From Pseudoneurospora amorphoporcata (lineage: Eukaryota > Ascomycota > Sordariomycetes > Sordariales > Sordariaceae), in assembly GCA_033297205.1 (NCBI GenBank), contig MU859294.1, positions 1-48,046 of the forward strand: DNA of 48,046 nt. The letters run 5' to 3'. Positions 1-10,825 of the stretch are shown one piece after another. A model generated the notes under the pieces. It had not been told where the DNA came from. It saw only the letters and a program-made list of their open reading frames with translations, and ran no database searches. The translations under genes were made by a program, and so were the position numbers. Position 1 is the first letter of the stretch. Each line of letters begins with the position of its first letter.

Positions 1-95
1 GCTTCCGCTCCGCTTAGCTACAAGTGCATAGTTCACTGTAGCGTCCCTATACTAGTACTATCATCATAGGCTAGTTAGGGTATTGCAGCAAACAA
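1..95 (+). repeat. Left copy of 95-bp terminal inverted repeat
   Basis: The first 95 bases match the reverse complement of the last 95 bases of the window (47952-48046). I count four mismatches, at 15, 43, 62 and 81, all transitions. The repeat begins GCTTCCGCTCCGC and ends at GCAGCAAACAA, after which the two sides diverge at once. Inverted termini this long are seen in several DNA transposon classes, for example Mutator-like elements, but no family is recognised. No target-site duplication can be judged because the window stops at the repeat. Confidence 0.93.
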
Positions 96-435
96 CTAAA
101 ATAAATAAAGATTCCGATGTACCTTTTATATACTACGGCCTTAATTTGGCTGAGTTACCTCTAAAAGCCTTTTTTGATAGCGGTGCGAAAAGACATTTAC
201 GGCGGTACAAAAAAACTTCCTCTTATTAAATTAGTAAGTTAATAGTTTTAGTAGCTTGTAATGAATTCGTACAGTTACATAGGTGGTATTATTTATAGTA
301 GGTATGTAAAAAAACAGTAGTACGTTAATTAGTTAATAAATTTGTAGGGTGGCTATGTACCAATTTTTTTCGCGAATCTATTTGTATTCGCGAATTGTTA
401 CGAACTTAAGTAATAACGCGGACCAACTAGGTTGT
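96..435. other. AT-rich, RIP-like block inside the left terminus
   Basis: This stretch is strongly AT-rich, with many TA, TAA and TTA steps and no open frame. It ends abruptly near 435, where base composition becomes normal. It resembles the AT-rich DNA on the inner side of the right terminus in composition, though I see no alignable similarity beyond the 95 bp. Two copies of the palindrome TTCGCGAA lie at 369-376 and 387-394. RIP of an old element end is the likeliest reading. Confidence 0.6.
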
Positions 436-440
436 TGGGA

Positions 441-870
441 TGTGACAGCCCCGCTTACGATAAGATAGTGTGACGTAGGACCAGGAACAGGGACAGGGGA
501 ACGCCCGAAGGGTGCTTACAGAGAGGAAGTGCTCACCGTGAGCAGGTGCTCACAGTGAGCAGAACACCATCGTGAGCAGACACCAACCAGGCAAATGGGA
601 GCCAAGGTGTTAGAAGTATAAAGGGACGACTGAAGAACTCAGATTGTTAGATAGTTCGACAGTAGTCAATTGATCATTATCATCGAGACACGTATGACGC
701 CACCATACTTGTTGTGAACCTTTTGACTTCACCGAACGACTCTGATAGTCTTTACCTTCAGCTATCCCACTTAGGCAGATCAGACTGCCGTTCGTCACAC
801 GAATACATTTGCCAGACCTATTGCAAGCAATGGGTCGCCGGTGGCGTTTCTAGCCCAGACGAGTACCTAT
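441..870 (+). mobile_element. Possible LTR-like remnant
   Basis: Directly after the AT-rich block a sequence starts TGTGACAGCC, a TG-type start common in fungal LTRs. It is followed by the palindromes at 530-561 and a TATA-like GTATAAAGGG at about 616. I found no matching CA end with a 5-bp duplication (the left flank would be TGGGA) and no internal retrotransposon genes, so the end coordinate is a guess and the call is weak. Confidence 0.2.
530..561. repeat. Two adjacent 15-bp palindromes plus a half site
   Basis: TGCTCACCGTGAGCA (530-544) and TGCTCACAGTGAGCA (547-561) are perfect 7-bp-arm palindromes two bases apart. A third half site, CGTGAGCA, follows at about 571-578. Paired palindromes of this kind suggest a dimeric protein-binding site. 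The binding protein is unknown. Confidence 0.75.
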
Positions 871-3800
871 TCGATCGATTGGCCATTCTTATGATCACAT
901 ACCTATCAAACTGAACTTGCTGAATTAACACGACAGAGCCTTGGAAACTAGTAGGCTCAGCCTACCATTCTCTCGTCTAGCTATCCTGAACTACATTTGT
1001 ACGCGGCAGCATCTTCTGTAGTCAGGTAGTGTAGTCTACACATTGGCACAAGGCGTGGCGTAGATCATGGACGAAACGAGCTTCAACTGCACGGACGGAC
1101 GATGTTTACGTGTCTGCCAACGCGGGGGAGTGTTTGTAGGGTAGTGTCCAACGATGACAATTTCGATATCTACACAAATGGAAACCCCCTACTGGACCGT
1201 CAAGGACCCTGGGCGGAATGATGTCGTTACACGAGCTTTAGGTAAGCCTTCCTTTTTTTTTTCTTGGGGAGCACAGGGGAGTTGGAAAAGTTGGGGGTTA
1301 GCGGCAGCCAAGCAAGCCAAGAAGCCAATGAACAAAAATCCCCTTTTGTTTTCTTTTCTTCTTTTTTCTCTCTTTTTACCCCTGGTATGATTTTCACGTT
1401 TTTTTCTTACTTTCTTTCGAGGCATGTGGAAGTTTGCAGGTTTGCGGGTTTGGAAGCTTGGAAGCATGAAGGAATTGTTTGGAAGTGGAAGGGAAGGATT
1501 CGGGACAGGTTGTGTTTCATGCTGTCTGAGCAGACATCGCATGAAGTTGTTCACGGTTTGTTTCTTCCCGGTTTTATCAGTTCGTAATGTTCTTTCCAAG
1601 AGAAGAAGAGCATCATCATCATCAACCCCAAAATTTGCGAGGTTTTTGTTTTTTTCCTTCACGAAGAATATTGTCCGCCGAACCTGGGCTGAACGGAGGG
1701 AGGTTGTCATCAGCGTGAATCTCCTTTTCAGATCGGTCTGTCCCCCACGTTGACATCGGAAGGTCCAAGAAATTCGCACAAGGAAAAATCGGACAGTGCA
1801 ACACTATTACTCGCTAATTACCTAATAGGCTATTAGTTCTAGCAACCATAATTTCACTTTTCGACAGTAGTTTTTTTAAGCTCATTCCTCCCGTCATGGT
1901 GCACATCAGGAGTTCTCCCAAGACTTTAAGGGTCGTGAAAGAAAACGTGTGAGTAACAGAATTGAAACGGTAGGCGAGAGATGGAAGGGTGTTGTTGGTG
2001 GCGATATCTGGGCTGTGCTGAATTACCAAGGGTTTGGTATGGCGTCTGACCGGTGTTGCCGGTGAGATGTTTTGGGTGGTGGATGGTGTAATGCTGAATG
2101 CTAGGTAGGCCAGATAGAGAAATGGTGTAGGCAGTCAGGCAATCTTCTACCTTGGAGGTCTGCAATTCATCAACCAAACCGGAATGTCCATATCCGTGGA
2201 CAATATCAGAAAGATCACTCTTTGGGAAGTCCCGTCTTCCAGAAACGCCTATTCTGGGCATCCATGCAAATGAAAAAGCGCCCAAGATACACTGCAGCGG
2301 AAACTAAGGCGATCTCGTCCGTGTCGGTCGTGGGAGGTTTATCAAGGTTGATTGAGAGCTTTGATCTCCTGTGGTTGCTGCTGGTGAGGAAGCACTCTGT
2401 TAATATATATATATCAAGCTCTGATATGCATATACCTACGACACAAAGAGGCCGTCTGGCCGTCCCTTCATGGCATGATGTGTGGGTATCAGCCGAGAGA
2501 CGCAGTCGTAGTTGTAGTCACAGTACAGCAGCGAGATTTCTTATCCCGTGTGTGGTTGTATGGTGTTGCGGGCTTTGGCTTGCCATGTTCATGTTGTTCC
2601 TCACACACACGAGCTCCGAGATGAGAAATTCATTGGTCTGTTCCTGCGCTGGCCACCCTATCGCCCAGGTAAAGCCTTGTCAAGCGTTAAGACAGTTGAT
2701 CGATGTGGTTGCGCAGCATCACAACCCGCCGCATCAGCACATATTCGCTCGCAAGTCTGACATGAAGGGGGCGGGCGGCCGGCGTGTTAGTCCTGCAAGT
2801 GTCCTTGTCCTTGGGTTTTATCTGGGAAGCGACAACAAACAAGGCACCCAAGATGACAGTCATCTGTAGCCGAGCTACAGGCCAGGTAGATCCCTCATCT
2901 TCTGCCATGTGCGGTCATGTTGGGCGCTCAAGGGCTTCCTGACACCATTCAGACCCGCTATCGCGATACTCGCCTGGTGCGACTCAAAGGTTGAGATGCC
3001 CAATAGGTCTGGGGTTTGATTAACGTTGTGTACCGTCCGTCTCGTGCGGCAGTCCAACCGAAGGGGAAAAAGATGTACGACGCCGTCAAAGACCCCTTGG
3101 GGGAAATCCCGAATCAACGACGATGGCGATGCCGTGCGACAGGTGGTCAAAGGTGTCAGAGCGTATCTTGTCTTGACTGAGATGAAATGTGTCTCTGATG
3201 TCTCTTTGGCTGCAAAGGGGGAAGACAGGTCGTCGATCTCTTTTTGGGATGGGACACAGCTATCGGTATCTGGGAGGCCGTGGGTGATAGTTCTCTATAG
3301 AGATCTGAATTGCTGTGCCGCAGACGCGCCGGCACATCGACTTGTCACTGTCCTGCAGCAGATTCGATTCGATATTGGTACCCTTTTTTTTTTATTTTCT
3401 TTTCCAGCCAGCCCAGTGGTTGTCTCTGTGCCCACGGCATATGATATGATATGGCCCAAAAGGAACGGGAGGAATGCCGTGAAGTGGTTCGAGTTGTGAG
3501 AAAATCAAAAAAAGCAAAGGCAGATAGACACTGTCGAATGGGGGAGATTCTAGCATCCGGCAGAGTCTACTACTAAAAACGATGGTGAGGGAGAGGTTGT
3601 TCACAGTCTGGCCGGAAATGCGCTTATCTTGACCCCCACAGGCCTGCTCCTCGTGGCTTTAGTTTGTGCGTGTCGTCTCGGCCGTTGAGTGTCGCCCTTC
3701 TGATAAAGTCGCAGTACGGGGGGGGGGGGGCCTGTGGTTGGCCAGACGTCGGCAGGCCCCCAACAGCGCACAGATCACGTCGCCGAGTGACCTTGACCCC

Positions 3801-5583
3801 ACGGCTTGGCGGGTGGCCATCCCTGCTGGAGGCTGGAGCCCCGGTCGTTAGAGTCGTCCACCCGCAAAACCCCCCGCTTCCTTCCCTGTCGATTCCACCT
3901 ACTTGCAGGTTCATCCACATCCTTACTAACTTGAAGTTTCTCCCACTCTCACAACGGCCTCTTTCTCTTTTGCCAGTGTTTCAATGCCTGCGCACCTCGG
4001 GCTGCCCTTCCAGAGAGGCACTGAGAGGTAATGGATTGCAACCCTCGTCCGGGTGCCCATCTTCTCCTTCAGTCGACAGCGACACGCCTCGACGCCCCGA
4101 GGGGGGCGATGCCAGGAACCGCAGATGCAGATTTGTACCTTGGCCAAGTACCTGGCTGTCCATGTCCTCGTGGTGGTGGCCATCGGCGACTGTTCCATGT
4201 ATTGCCAGCTCTTGCAACAACGCCAGCGTGGTGAAGTGGTAGGGCTGCCATCCTTCCATTTCCCCCACAGGGGCGAAACTGTATCCAAGGTTACCGACGG
4301 ATATCAAATCCCGAACGGACATCATCGCCATCATGCTATATCCCCCACCTTCGATCGGACTCTACACTAGGAGAAAGCAATCCCCTTCCTCTGGCCGTTT
4401 GACAGAAAAGGTACCTGTATTGTCTTTCATACATAGCTGCGGAGGCCTGTGTGAAATGTAGTGGTTCAGAAGCCCGATTTCCACTTGTATCCAGAAGCTA
4501 GAACAAGACATTCCACGCCGTGGCCGGAGCTGCTACATCCTTGGTACCTCGCTAATGCCGGTAACCCGTCTCACGACTATCAAGGCCCTGGTCCCGCTGT
4601 CGCAATTGACCTCCCTCATTCAAATCTTTCCTGCGAGGTTAGGCGTACACGCCGCTATCTCCCTCCTTCCATCTCAGTTGAGGTTTCCTCCATCCCGTCA
4701 TTCTACTACTACAACACGTCAACCAGTGAGCAGGACCACGAGCCCGTCCCTTTGTCCTGGACAAAGAGCACCGGGAATCCAAATTCAATCACCCCGCCAT
4801 CGACACAGGCTCCTTTTCTGCCATCGTCCATCAAATCTGGGTCTACAGGTTATCCCACCACCACGCAAGCGCTGATCTCCCATCTATCTTGTTGGCCATC
4901 TTGTCTGTTGTCGGCCCCTGCGTATACCTCACGCCCACGTACCTACGTACCATCAGATTCACACCGGCGTGACCTTCACTTATCGGCGCCACAGAACGAA
5001 AAAGCAATCGTTCAACATCCCGGCATACACCCCATCGCAACACCCGGGGCGGGCCCTTCGCCAAGTCGTAACCTCGCAGGGCATATCAAGATCCACGATA
5101 CCTGCAAGCCCTTCTCTGCCTATCATACCTCTCCCTCTCACGACAGCCAGGTCCACCGCCAGATTAGACTTGTGACAGATTGTACCAGATTGTGTCAGAT
5201 TGTGCCAGAATTCCATCGACAACAGCCAGCCCCCACCGCTTCACAAGCAACCCTTTATCGCCGGTTCCTGGATCCTCCTCTTCCCCTGGCTGCCTTGTTT
5301 TGACCCCTTCGGGCACACCCCGGCCATTTCGTCTCTGTCGACCGATCCACAGGCGCCCTATCCAACGATCTCGTCCCCGGCCGGTGATATACATACCCCG
5401 TACGGAGCCGCTCAAAAAAGCCCGACGGCATCCACCCCTCGACTTCCGTCATCAACCCACACTGGACCTCCCGTTTCCCCACGGTTTCCACTTGTTTCGC
5501 TAAAATACCGAGGGACCCCTGATATTTTCCCTTCAACTTGGACCCTTGAATGTCCAACCTCTTACTCGTTTAGCTACCATTCC
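871..5583. other. No supported gene; leader or regulatory DNA
   Basis: Several frames of 60-280 codons are open on both strands, but they overlap one another, are biased in composition (Pro/Ser/Thr-rich or Lys/Arg-rich), show no domain I recognise and have no clear intron pattern. The part from about 4450 onward is pyrimidine-rich and probably belongs to the promoter and long 5' leader of the gene at 5845. A run of ten G lies near 3720. Confidence 0.5.
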
Positions 5584-5640
5584 ATGGACCTCCGACGCTT
5601 CTCGCATCAGCATCTCCTTGCCATGTGTGAGCCTCGATAG
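5584..5640 (+). other. Upstream ORF (18 codons) in leader of the 5845 gene
   Basis: An ATG in the leader opens a frame of 18 codons ending in TAG about 200 bases before the chosen start of the next gene. Short upstream frames are common in long fungal leaders and can lower translation of the main frame. A 5' UTR intron ending at CATCTCAG (near 5771) could remove the spacer. Nothing in the sequence proves that it is translated. Confidence 0.3.
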
Positions 5641-5844
5641 TGACCATCAAGAACAATACCTCACCTACCTACCTACATTACCTTACTTGCTGACGTGAGC
5701 CGGCACCACCACCCTTTGGCGTATTCACACACCACGTCGCGTGATCCTTCCACCATTATCATTCATCTCAGCCCTGTGAAGGAAAGGCATTGTTGTTGGA
5801 GTCAAGAAGTCGACGGGACGAGTCGTTCCGGGGAGTCTACGGGC

Positions 5845-7470
5845 ATGTCAGCAAAGTCATCCCCATCGCCGCTCCAGGCGCTCGTCAACAACCCTGTGGA
5901 CGAAGCCACGATGCCCAAGGGTCATTGTCGATACATCCTATGCGTACCAGAGATCAAGGGTCACCGATGTGCCTGCGTCGGCTTCTCGCACAACAAAGGC
6001 ATTCCGGGTGCGACCTGCCAGTGTGGTCATCTGGCTTGTTACCATCAGAAGGAGCCAGACTCGGCATCTGGTGACCAACTCGAGCTGCTGAAGATGCGTA
6101 TCCAGCAGCTTGAGGAGAAGCTCGCTGCAGGTGTTGCTGGAGATGTTGCCAGCAGGTTGTCTGAGATGGAGCACGACCTCGAGACGATCAGAGGTATTGT
6201 AAGCAGATTGACGGACGTGGAGGAAACCTTGGAAAGGAGCAGGGAAGAGTTTAGCGAACAGATCAAAGGGACATACCGGAATGCCAGCATGGCTTGGCAG
6301 TCGATGGAGCAACTAGAGCGCAAGATTCAACACCAAGACGAGCAATTGCGACAAGTGTGCGAGAAGTTGAGGGAACATAACGAGCAGCTTGAGAGGTTGC
6401 ATGCAGGGCAGTTGGAACTCGGAGATGCCGATATCAGCCTCGAGGAGCGGATCGAAAATATTGCCGAGACAATCGAGGAGCTGGAGGACTCACAGGATGC
6501 ACGGGACGCACAGGAAGACAACCATCTGGCCAGACTCAACGGACGCCACCCCCGAAGAAGGTCAACATCTGATACATCTCACCCAAACTTCCCTTCGGGC
6601 CCTTTAGGCCCTTTAGGCGGTGGCGCGAATTCCTTCGACAGTCACGGCCACTCGCAGGTAGGGCGGCCGCCCGTCCAAGGACATGGAGAAGGATCCGCGC
6701 TCGACGGGAGTCTGATGCCCCACCCTTCGAGAACACCCCCGCTCTCTGCCCGGTCGATGGGTGCCTGGACCGTTCATATCTCGCTGCTCCCCCATGCCCG
6801 TGTGCCCATGCCGTTCGAGAGGAATACCAACGCGTACCAGCGATGCCTATCACGAGGTCTCCACCAGATGGTAGCCGTCCATGGGCGGGACGCTGCGTCA
6901 TTCATCAAGGCCGTCGAGAAGGCGTTCGAAATGTTCCTGAGAGGTCGTCCGTGGATGCCCCTTCAGGCCAAACTCTGCGACGCCGAGCCACTCCAGGGCC
7001 TTCCGATGTTGCGCCAGCTTGAGGCTTCTCTGGTCGACTCCAGCTACGACCACGACTTCCTCCGCAAAAACTGTGCCGTTTGCGACTCGAGTGGCATGAT
7101 CGACTCGTTGTACATTGCCATGCGGCATGACACTATTTCGTGGCACACGCTGAGGCATGCTCCTGTGTTCATGGAAGGCCTCGAAGCTGCCTGGGCGTAT
7201 GACCCGATGCTCGACACGGATCCTTTTGACGGCGACATGGCCGTTGACGACAGGGAGCGTCCGGCCGCCGGCGAGATCACCACTGTACTGCCTGCTTTGG
7301 CGCCGTCCTCCTCCCTCAAAAGGTCTCGCACAGAGATGACTCGCTCCAACAGCTTTGGGGCAGCCGCTCCCCCAGTCGACAGTGAAGGGACTCGAGTAAA
7401 GCGGACTTGCCCAGTGCCACCTTCCAGCTCCATTTTGGAGCTGCGAAGGCGCGTTGAGAGAGCGGCATGA
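5845..7470 (+). CDS. Conserved fungal protein with Cys/His cluster and coiled coil
   Basis: Single-exon frame of 541 codons from the first in-frame ATG; the frame stays open upstream to about 5695 without an ATG. An alternative ATG lies at 5911, just before the conserved-looking part. Residues 27-67 are dense in Cys and His (H27, C28, C33, H40, C42, C44, H49, C58, C60, H62, C65, H67), suggesting a zinc-binding module. Residues about 77-245 are Gln/Glu/Leu-rich heptads, a long coiled coil. A Pro/Ser/Gly-rich linker follows, then a second folded-looking region (about 330-460) containing FIKAVEKAFEMFLRGRPW, and a tail with basic patches (KRSR, RVKR) that could be nuclear signals. I do not recognise a named family. 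A DNA- or ubiquitin-related role would be a guess. Confidence 0.85.
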   Translation: MSAKSSPSPLQALVNNPVDEATMPKGHCRYILCVPEIKGHRCACVGFSHNKGIPGATCQCGHLACYHQKEPDSASGDQLELLKMRIQQLEEKLAAGVAGDVASRLSEMEHDLETIRGIVSRLTDVEETLERSREEFSEQIKGTYRNASMAWQSMEQLERKIQHQDEQLRQVCEKLREHNEQLERLHAGQLELGDADISLEERIENIAETIEELEDSQDARDAQEDNHLARLNGRHPRRRSTSDTSHPNFPSGPLGPLGGGANSFDSHGHSQVGRPPVQGHGEGSALDGSLMPHPSRTPPLSARSMGAWTVHISLLPHARVPMPFERNTNAYQRCLSRGLHQMVAVHGRDAASFIKAVEKAFEMFLRGRPWMPLQAKLCDAEPLQGLPMLRQLEASLVDSSYDHDFLRKNCAVCDSSGMIDSLYIAMRHDTISWHTLRHAPVFMEGLEAAWAYDPMLDTDPFDGDMAVDDRERPAAGEITTVLPALAPSSSLKRSRTEMTRSNSFGAAAPPVDSEGTRVKRTCPVPPSSSILELRRRVERAA

Positions 7471-8966
7471 CTGCAAGAAGAAGATGTACGCTTTGCAACT
7501 GAGCTTGACGATGAATGACGGGCGCTCGGGTCGGACGGTAGAATTTAATCCTTATAGACTTTCTCCAACTTTTATGTGCCCAGACAAATATGTAAGGAAG
7601 GCAGGGGGGCATGTATCGACAATATTTTCAACAACAGGCGTTTGACGGAGACTGGGGACGGGCGGGGCGTATTCTCAAATCCTTGGGGGCCATTTCTTTC
7701 GGGTCGAGAAGGGTGAATATCTGGTGACAGGAGGATTCATACGGACACTTGTCCAGCATTCATCCTATAAATGTTGTGTGCGCCGGTTGGTGTTTTTTCT
7801 GCATTTTGCTGGAAGGGGGCAGGTCCGTGATGATGATGATGGTGATGAGATGACAGAACGAGGAGTGTATCAAGGAAAGCTGGAAGTTGTATCGTTAAAA
7901 GAAATCAAAAAGTTCATCCCCTCTCAGGAGTGAAATCGAGTTGCCTGGTTTGAAACTGCTCCTAAAAAAAGAAGGGTGAGGAGTGCCGGTATATGATGCC
8001 ATGGCCATTCTCCCGAATACTTATGATGAGTGAATCCCGAGAAAAGAGTCATACACGGCTGACAGAATCTGGGAGTGATCCAAATAAAAAACAAAACAGC
8101 CATTCGGCAGTATTCCAAGAGGAAAAGGGCGGTCAAGGGCGTTGTCTCACACGCACAAACGATCCAACTGTTCGTCCAACCTCACACTCAGCTGGGGCTC
8201 CCTTGGCAAGTAAGCCCCAAGTGTCTTTCAAGCCTCCTCAAAGTACGTATCGGGGTATTGACCTTGTGGTCACTGGGGCTAGATGCCCGATGTTTGTGTG
8301 CCTTCGGCTGGTGGCGAGTAATTATGGCAGCTCGCTACATATAATTAGTTGCTTTATTCCACTTCTGTGTTTCCAGACGAAACCGTTGGGTTTGGTGGCT
8401 GTATCGAATCGGATGAGAATAAGTGAAGTTTAAGAGTCTAGTTGCCGCCATCAAACGTTATCCCCAAAGCTCACCGAACCTCAGTGTGACGGGAGTGGTC
8501 AAGACACTCATGCTCCACTTTCTGCCCTACGGCAAGCCGTTTCCACTTGTGCTTGGCGGTTGGATGTGGAACCTGGACGTTTCTTATCGATAAGGTATGT
8601 GGGTCCCGAAGCACCCCAGCAGACAAGCGGATCCAGCCGTGCCTGGCTGGGCTTCTCGATCCAATTCATCCACCGACGACAAAGCCAAGTCATAACTTGA
8701 TCCCTTTCCACTTCCCAAAATCGCGACGACAGACCACACACATCCTTCGGCTTAGCGATTCATCCGCGACGACGCCACTTTAGCCTTATCCACGAGTAGT
8801 ATCTATCTCCCGGACCCTTTGCTACTCCCCGATCACCAACTGTTCTTCTTCCGATCAACAAACCGACAACAACCGCAAACTTTCAGTTACCGCTGTCTGC
8901 GCCCAGACGCGGATACAGTTTCCTACCCTCGCCATTGGCATCTCATAGCCCACTCAGTCAGCAGCC
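7471..8966. other. Intergenic: 3' UTR and promoter, no gene seen
   Basis: The stretch lies between two plus-strand genes. Only short overlapping frames occur. The last 200 bases are CT- and CA-rich, as in fungal leaders, and run into a good start context (GCAGCCATGG) at 8967. I see no RNA gene or repeat. Confidence 0.5.
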
Positions 8967-10825
8967 ATGGACTTAGATATCGAGATGGACGTGGACGACG
9001 TCCATGACGTCCAAGACATCCCCCAGATACCCGAGGCATACACACACGACATTATCACGGGCGAAGAACAGGTTCGCGCTGCCACCATTCCCTACCTTTT
9101 CGCCTCAGCTGAGCCAAGACAAGTCACTTATCAATCATCCTTCTCTACAGGAACCCGGCGAGATCGACGATGACGCTCACGATAACGTCAACGGCAGCGG
9201 CGACAACGCCGATTCCGACAGGACGCTCGTTCCTACAAAAGTCCACGTTCGCGGTCTCGACACATTCAACCCTCAAGAGGTCAAAGACTACGTCTCCGAG
9301 CACTGCGGATTGATCCAATTCGATAGAGTGGAGTGGATCGACGACACGAATGCAAACCTTGTCTTCAGGTCCGAAGCTCTTGCCCAGGAGGTTCTCGTTG
9401 CGCTCGCATCGGTCGCTATTGCCGACCCAACAGTACTACCGCCACTGGAAGAAGTGCCCGCCAAGGGCTTCTCGGGAAAACCAGATAGCGTTCTCTTCGT
9501 TCGCTTCGCCGTCCAGGGAGACAGGAAAGTTGTCGGTGCTGCGGCGCGCAGCCGTTTCTATCTCTTACATCCAGAGTACGACCCAGAGGAGCGAAAGAGG
9601 CGTGGCGAGTTCAGGGATCGGAGGTACAGGGATCGCGATGATGGCCCACGGGGCAGGAAGAACTACAGGAATGACCGAAACGACCGCCTCAGAGAACGTG
9701 AGGAAGAGGAGGGTGAGCCGTTTGATGTCAATCTTTACGATGATGCCCCAGACTCTACAGCGCTAGGCAAGCGCGTCACAAGGCCTGGTTCGACACGTCC
9801 TCGGTCGCGGTCTCGGCGCGGCTCGGTTTCCAGCAGTTTCTCCACCGAATCTAACAGATTGAGGTCGTACTCGCGACAAAACCGAGAAAAGGAGCTCTTC
9901 CCTGATCGACGCCGCTCTAGATCGCCACGCCAGCGCAACCGATCGGCTTCACCTATGCGAGACCGCGATAGCCCCACACGGATGGATCTGGACGCAGAGA
10001 GAGACAACAGATACAGGGATTCTGCTTCGCTACGTAGCCGGGAGAAGGGTCGGGCGATCAAGGAGCGTTTGGCTAGGACCGAACCCCTCAGAGACAGAAA
10101 CAGAAACGACAACACCACCAAGGAGCTTTTCCCTTCCAAAGCCAACAAGCCCAAAGAACTCTTCCCTACCAAGGTTTCTTCGACTATCGGCAGCAGGGCA
10201 ATGATGGATCAAGTGGAGGAGGACGTCGGAAAGTTGGCAAGCGGTATGTTCGACATTTCTTTAACAACATCATTTACAGCAGTCACGGCGGAAGCAACGG
10301 TCTCGCATCACTTCCCTAAGCAGGAAGGTTTCTCCTTGCGGGGTAACACGGTCTTTTCAACGCTTTTCCATGTTGAAAAGACTGTACCCCCTCACAAGTA
10401 GAGGCTTTCCTGCTTGGCGAAGTAGTGCGGATGCGGCGATTGTTTATAGGCACGACCACGCATATCGCCATATGAGACACGTCCACACGCAACCGATGAT
10501 AACTGATGACTCAACTAAATAACGAAATGCTTTGACGAATCGATGATTAACGACTTGTATAGCAAAACTAGCAGATCGAATTACGCAAACGACGACGCCA
10601 ACGGCACCCGCGGGTGGCTTCAGCATTCGCGGTCTGGCGACCAAGAACATCAGCACCGACCAAGGGTTCAGGATCAAGGGGACAGGGACGACAAGCACGA
10701 CAGTGAAAGAACTATTCCCGGAGAAGTTCAGCGGAACGGGAACCAACGCAGGAAAGGAATTGTTTGTTGAGAAATTGGAGGGTAGAGGGCAGAGGAGGCG
10801 AAGAGCTGAGGATATGTTTTACTGA
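8967..10825 (+). CDS. NCBP3/DUF2414-like RNA-binding protein
   Basis: Three exons: 8967-9071, 9151-10243 and 10575-10825, giving 482 aa. Intron 1 (79 bp) ends TTCTCTACAG. Intron 2 starts GTATGT and ends at AG 10571 or 10574; it is placed because the third exon continues in frame with a C-terminal part rich in motifs shared with exon 2. The N terminus is acidic. Residues about 65-125 match the RRM-like fold of nuclear cap-binding subunit 3 (KVHVRGLD, then VEWIDDTNANLVF). The rest is basic and Arg/Asp/Ser-rich, with five KELFP-type motifs. In animals NCBP3 binds capped RNA with the cap-binding complex and promotes mRNA export; the fungal role is inferred. The acceptor of intron 2 is uncertain by 3 bases. 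Confidence 0.85.
10318..10415 (+). repeat. Long imperfect hairpin inside intron 2 of the NCBP3-like gene
   Basis: Arms of about 44 bases (10318-10361 and 10372-10415) are imperfect inverted copies around a 10-base loop. The 11 loop-proximal pairs (GTCTTTTCAAC/GTTGAAAAGAC) are perfect and the outer AAGCAGGAA/TTCCTGCTT block also pairs. No target-site duplication flanks it. It could be a tiny fold-back insertion or a structured RNA element, and it makes this intron (331 bp) much longer than the others in the window. Confidence 0.75.

Noticed and set aside
1189..1779. 196-codon minus-strand frame
   Set aside because: Lys/Arg-rich because the plus strand is T/C-rich; no domain, no intron signals and other frames are open.
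2222..2869. 215-codon plus-strand frame with a hydrophobic stretch
   Set aside because: Mixed composition without a conserved motif, and no support from neighbouring exons.
4461..5303. 280-codon plus-strand frame
   Set aside because: Pro/Ser/Thr/His-rich, overlapped by other open frames on both strands, no domain. It looks like a pyrimidine-rich leader.
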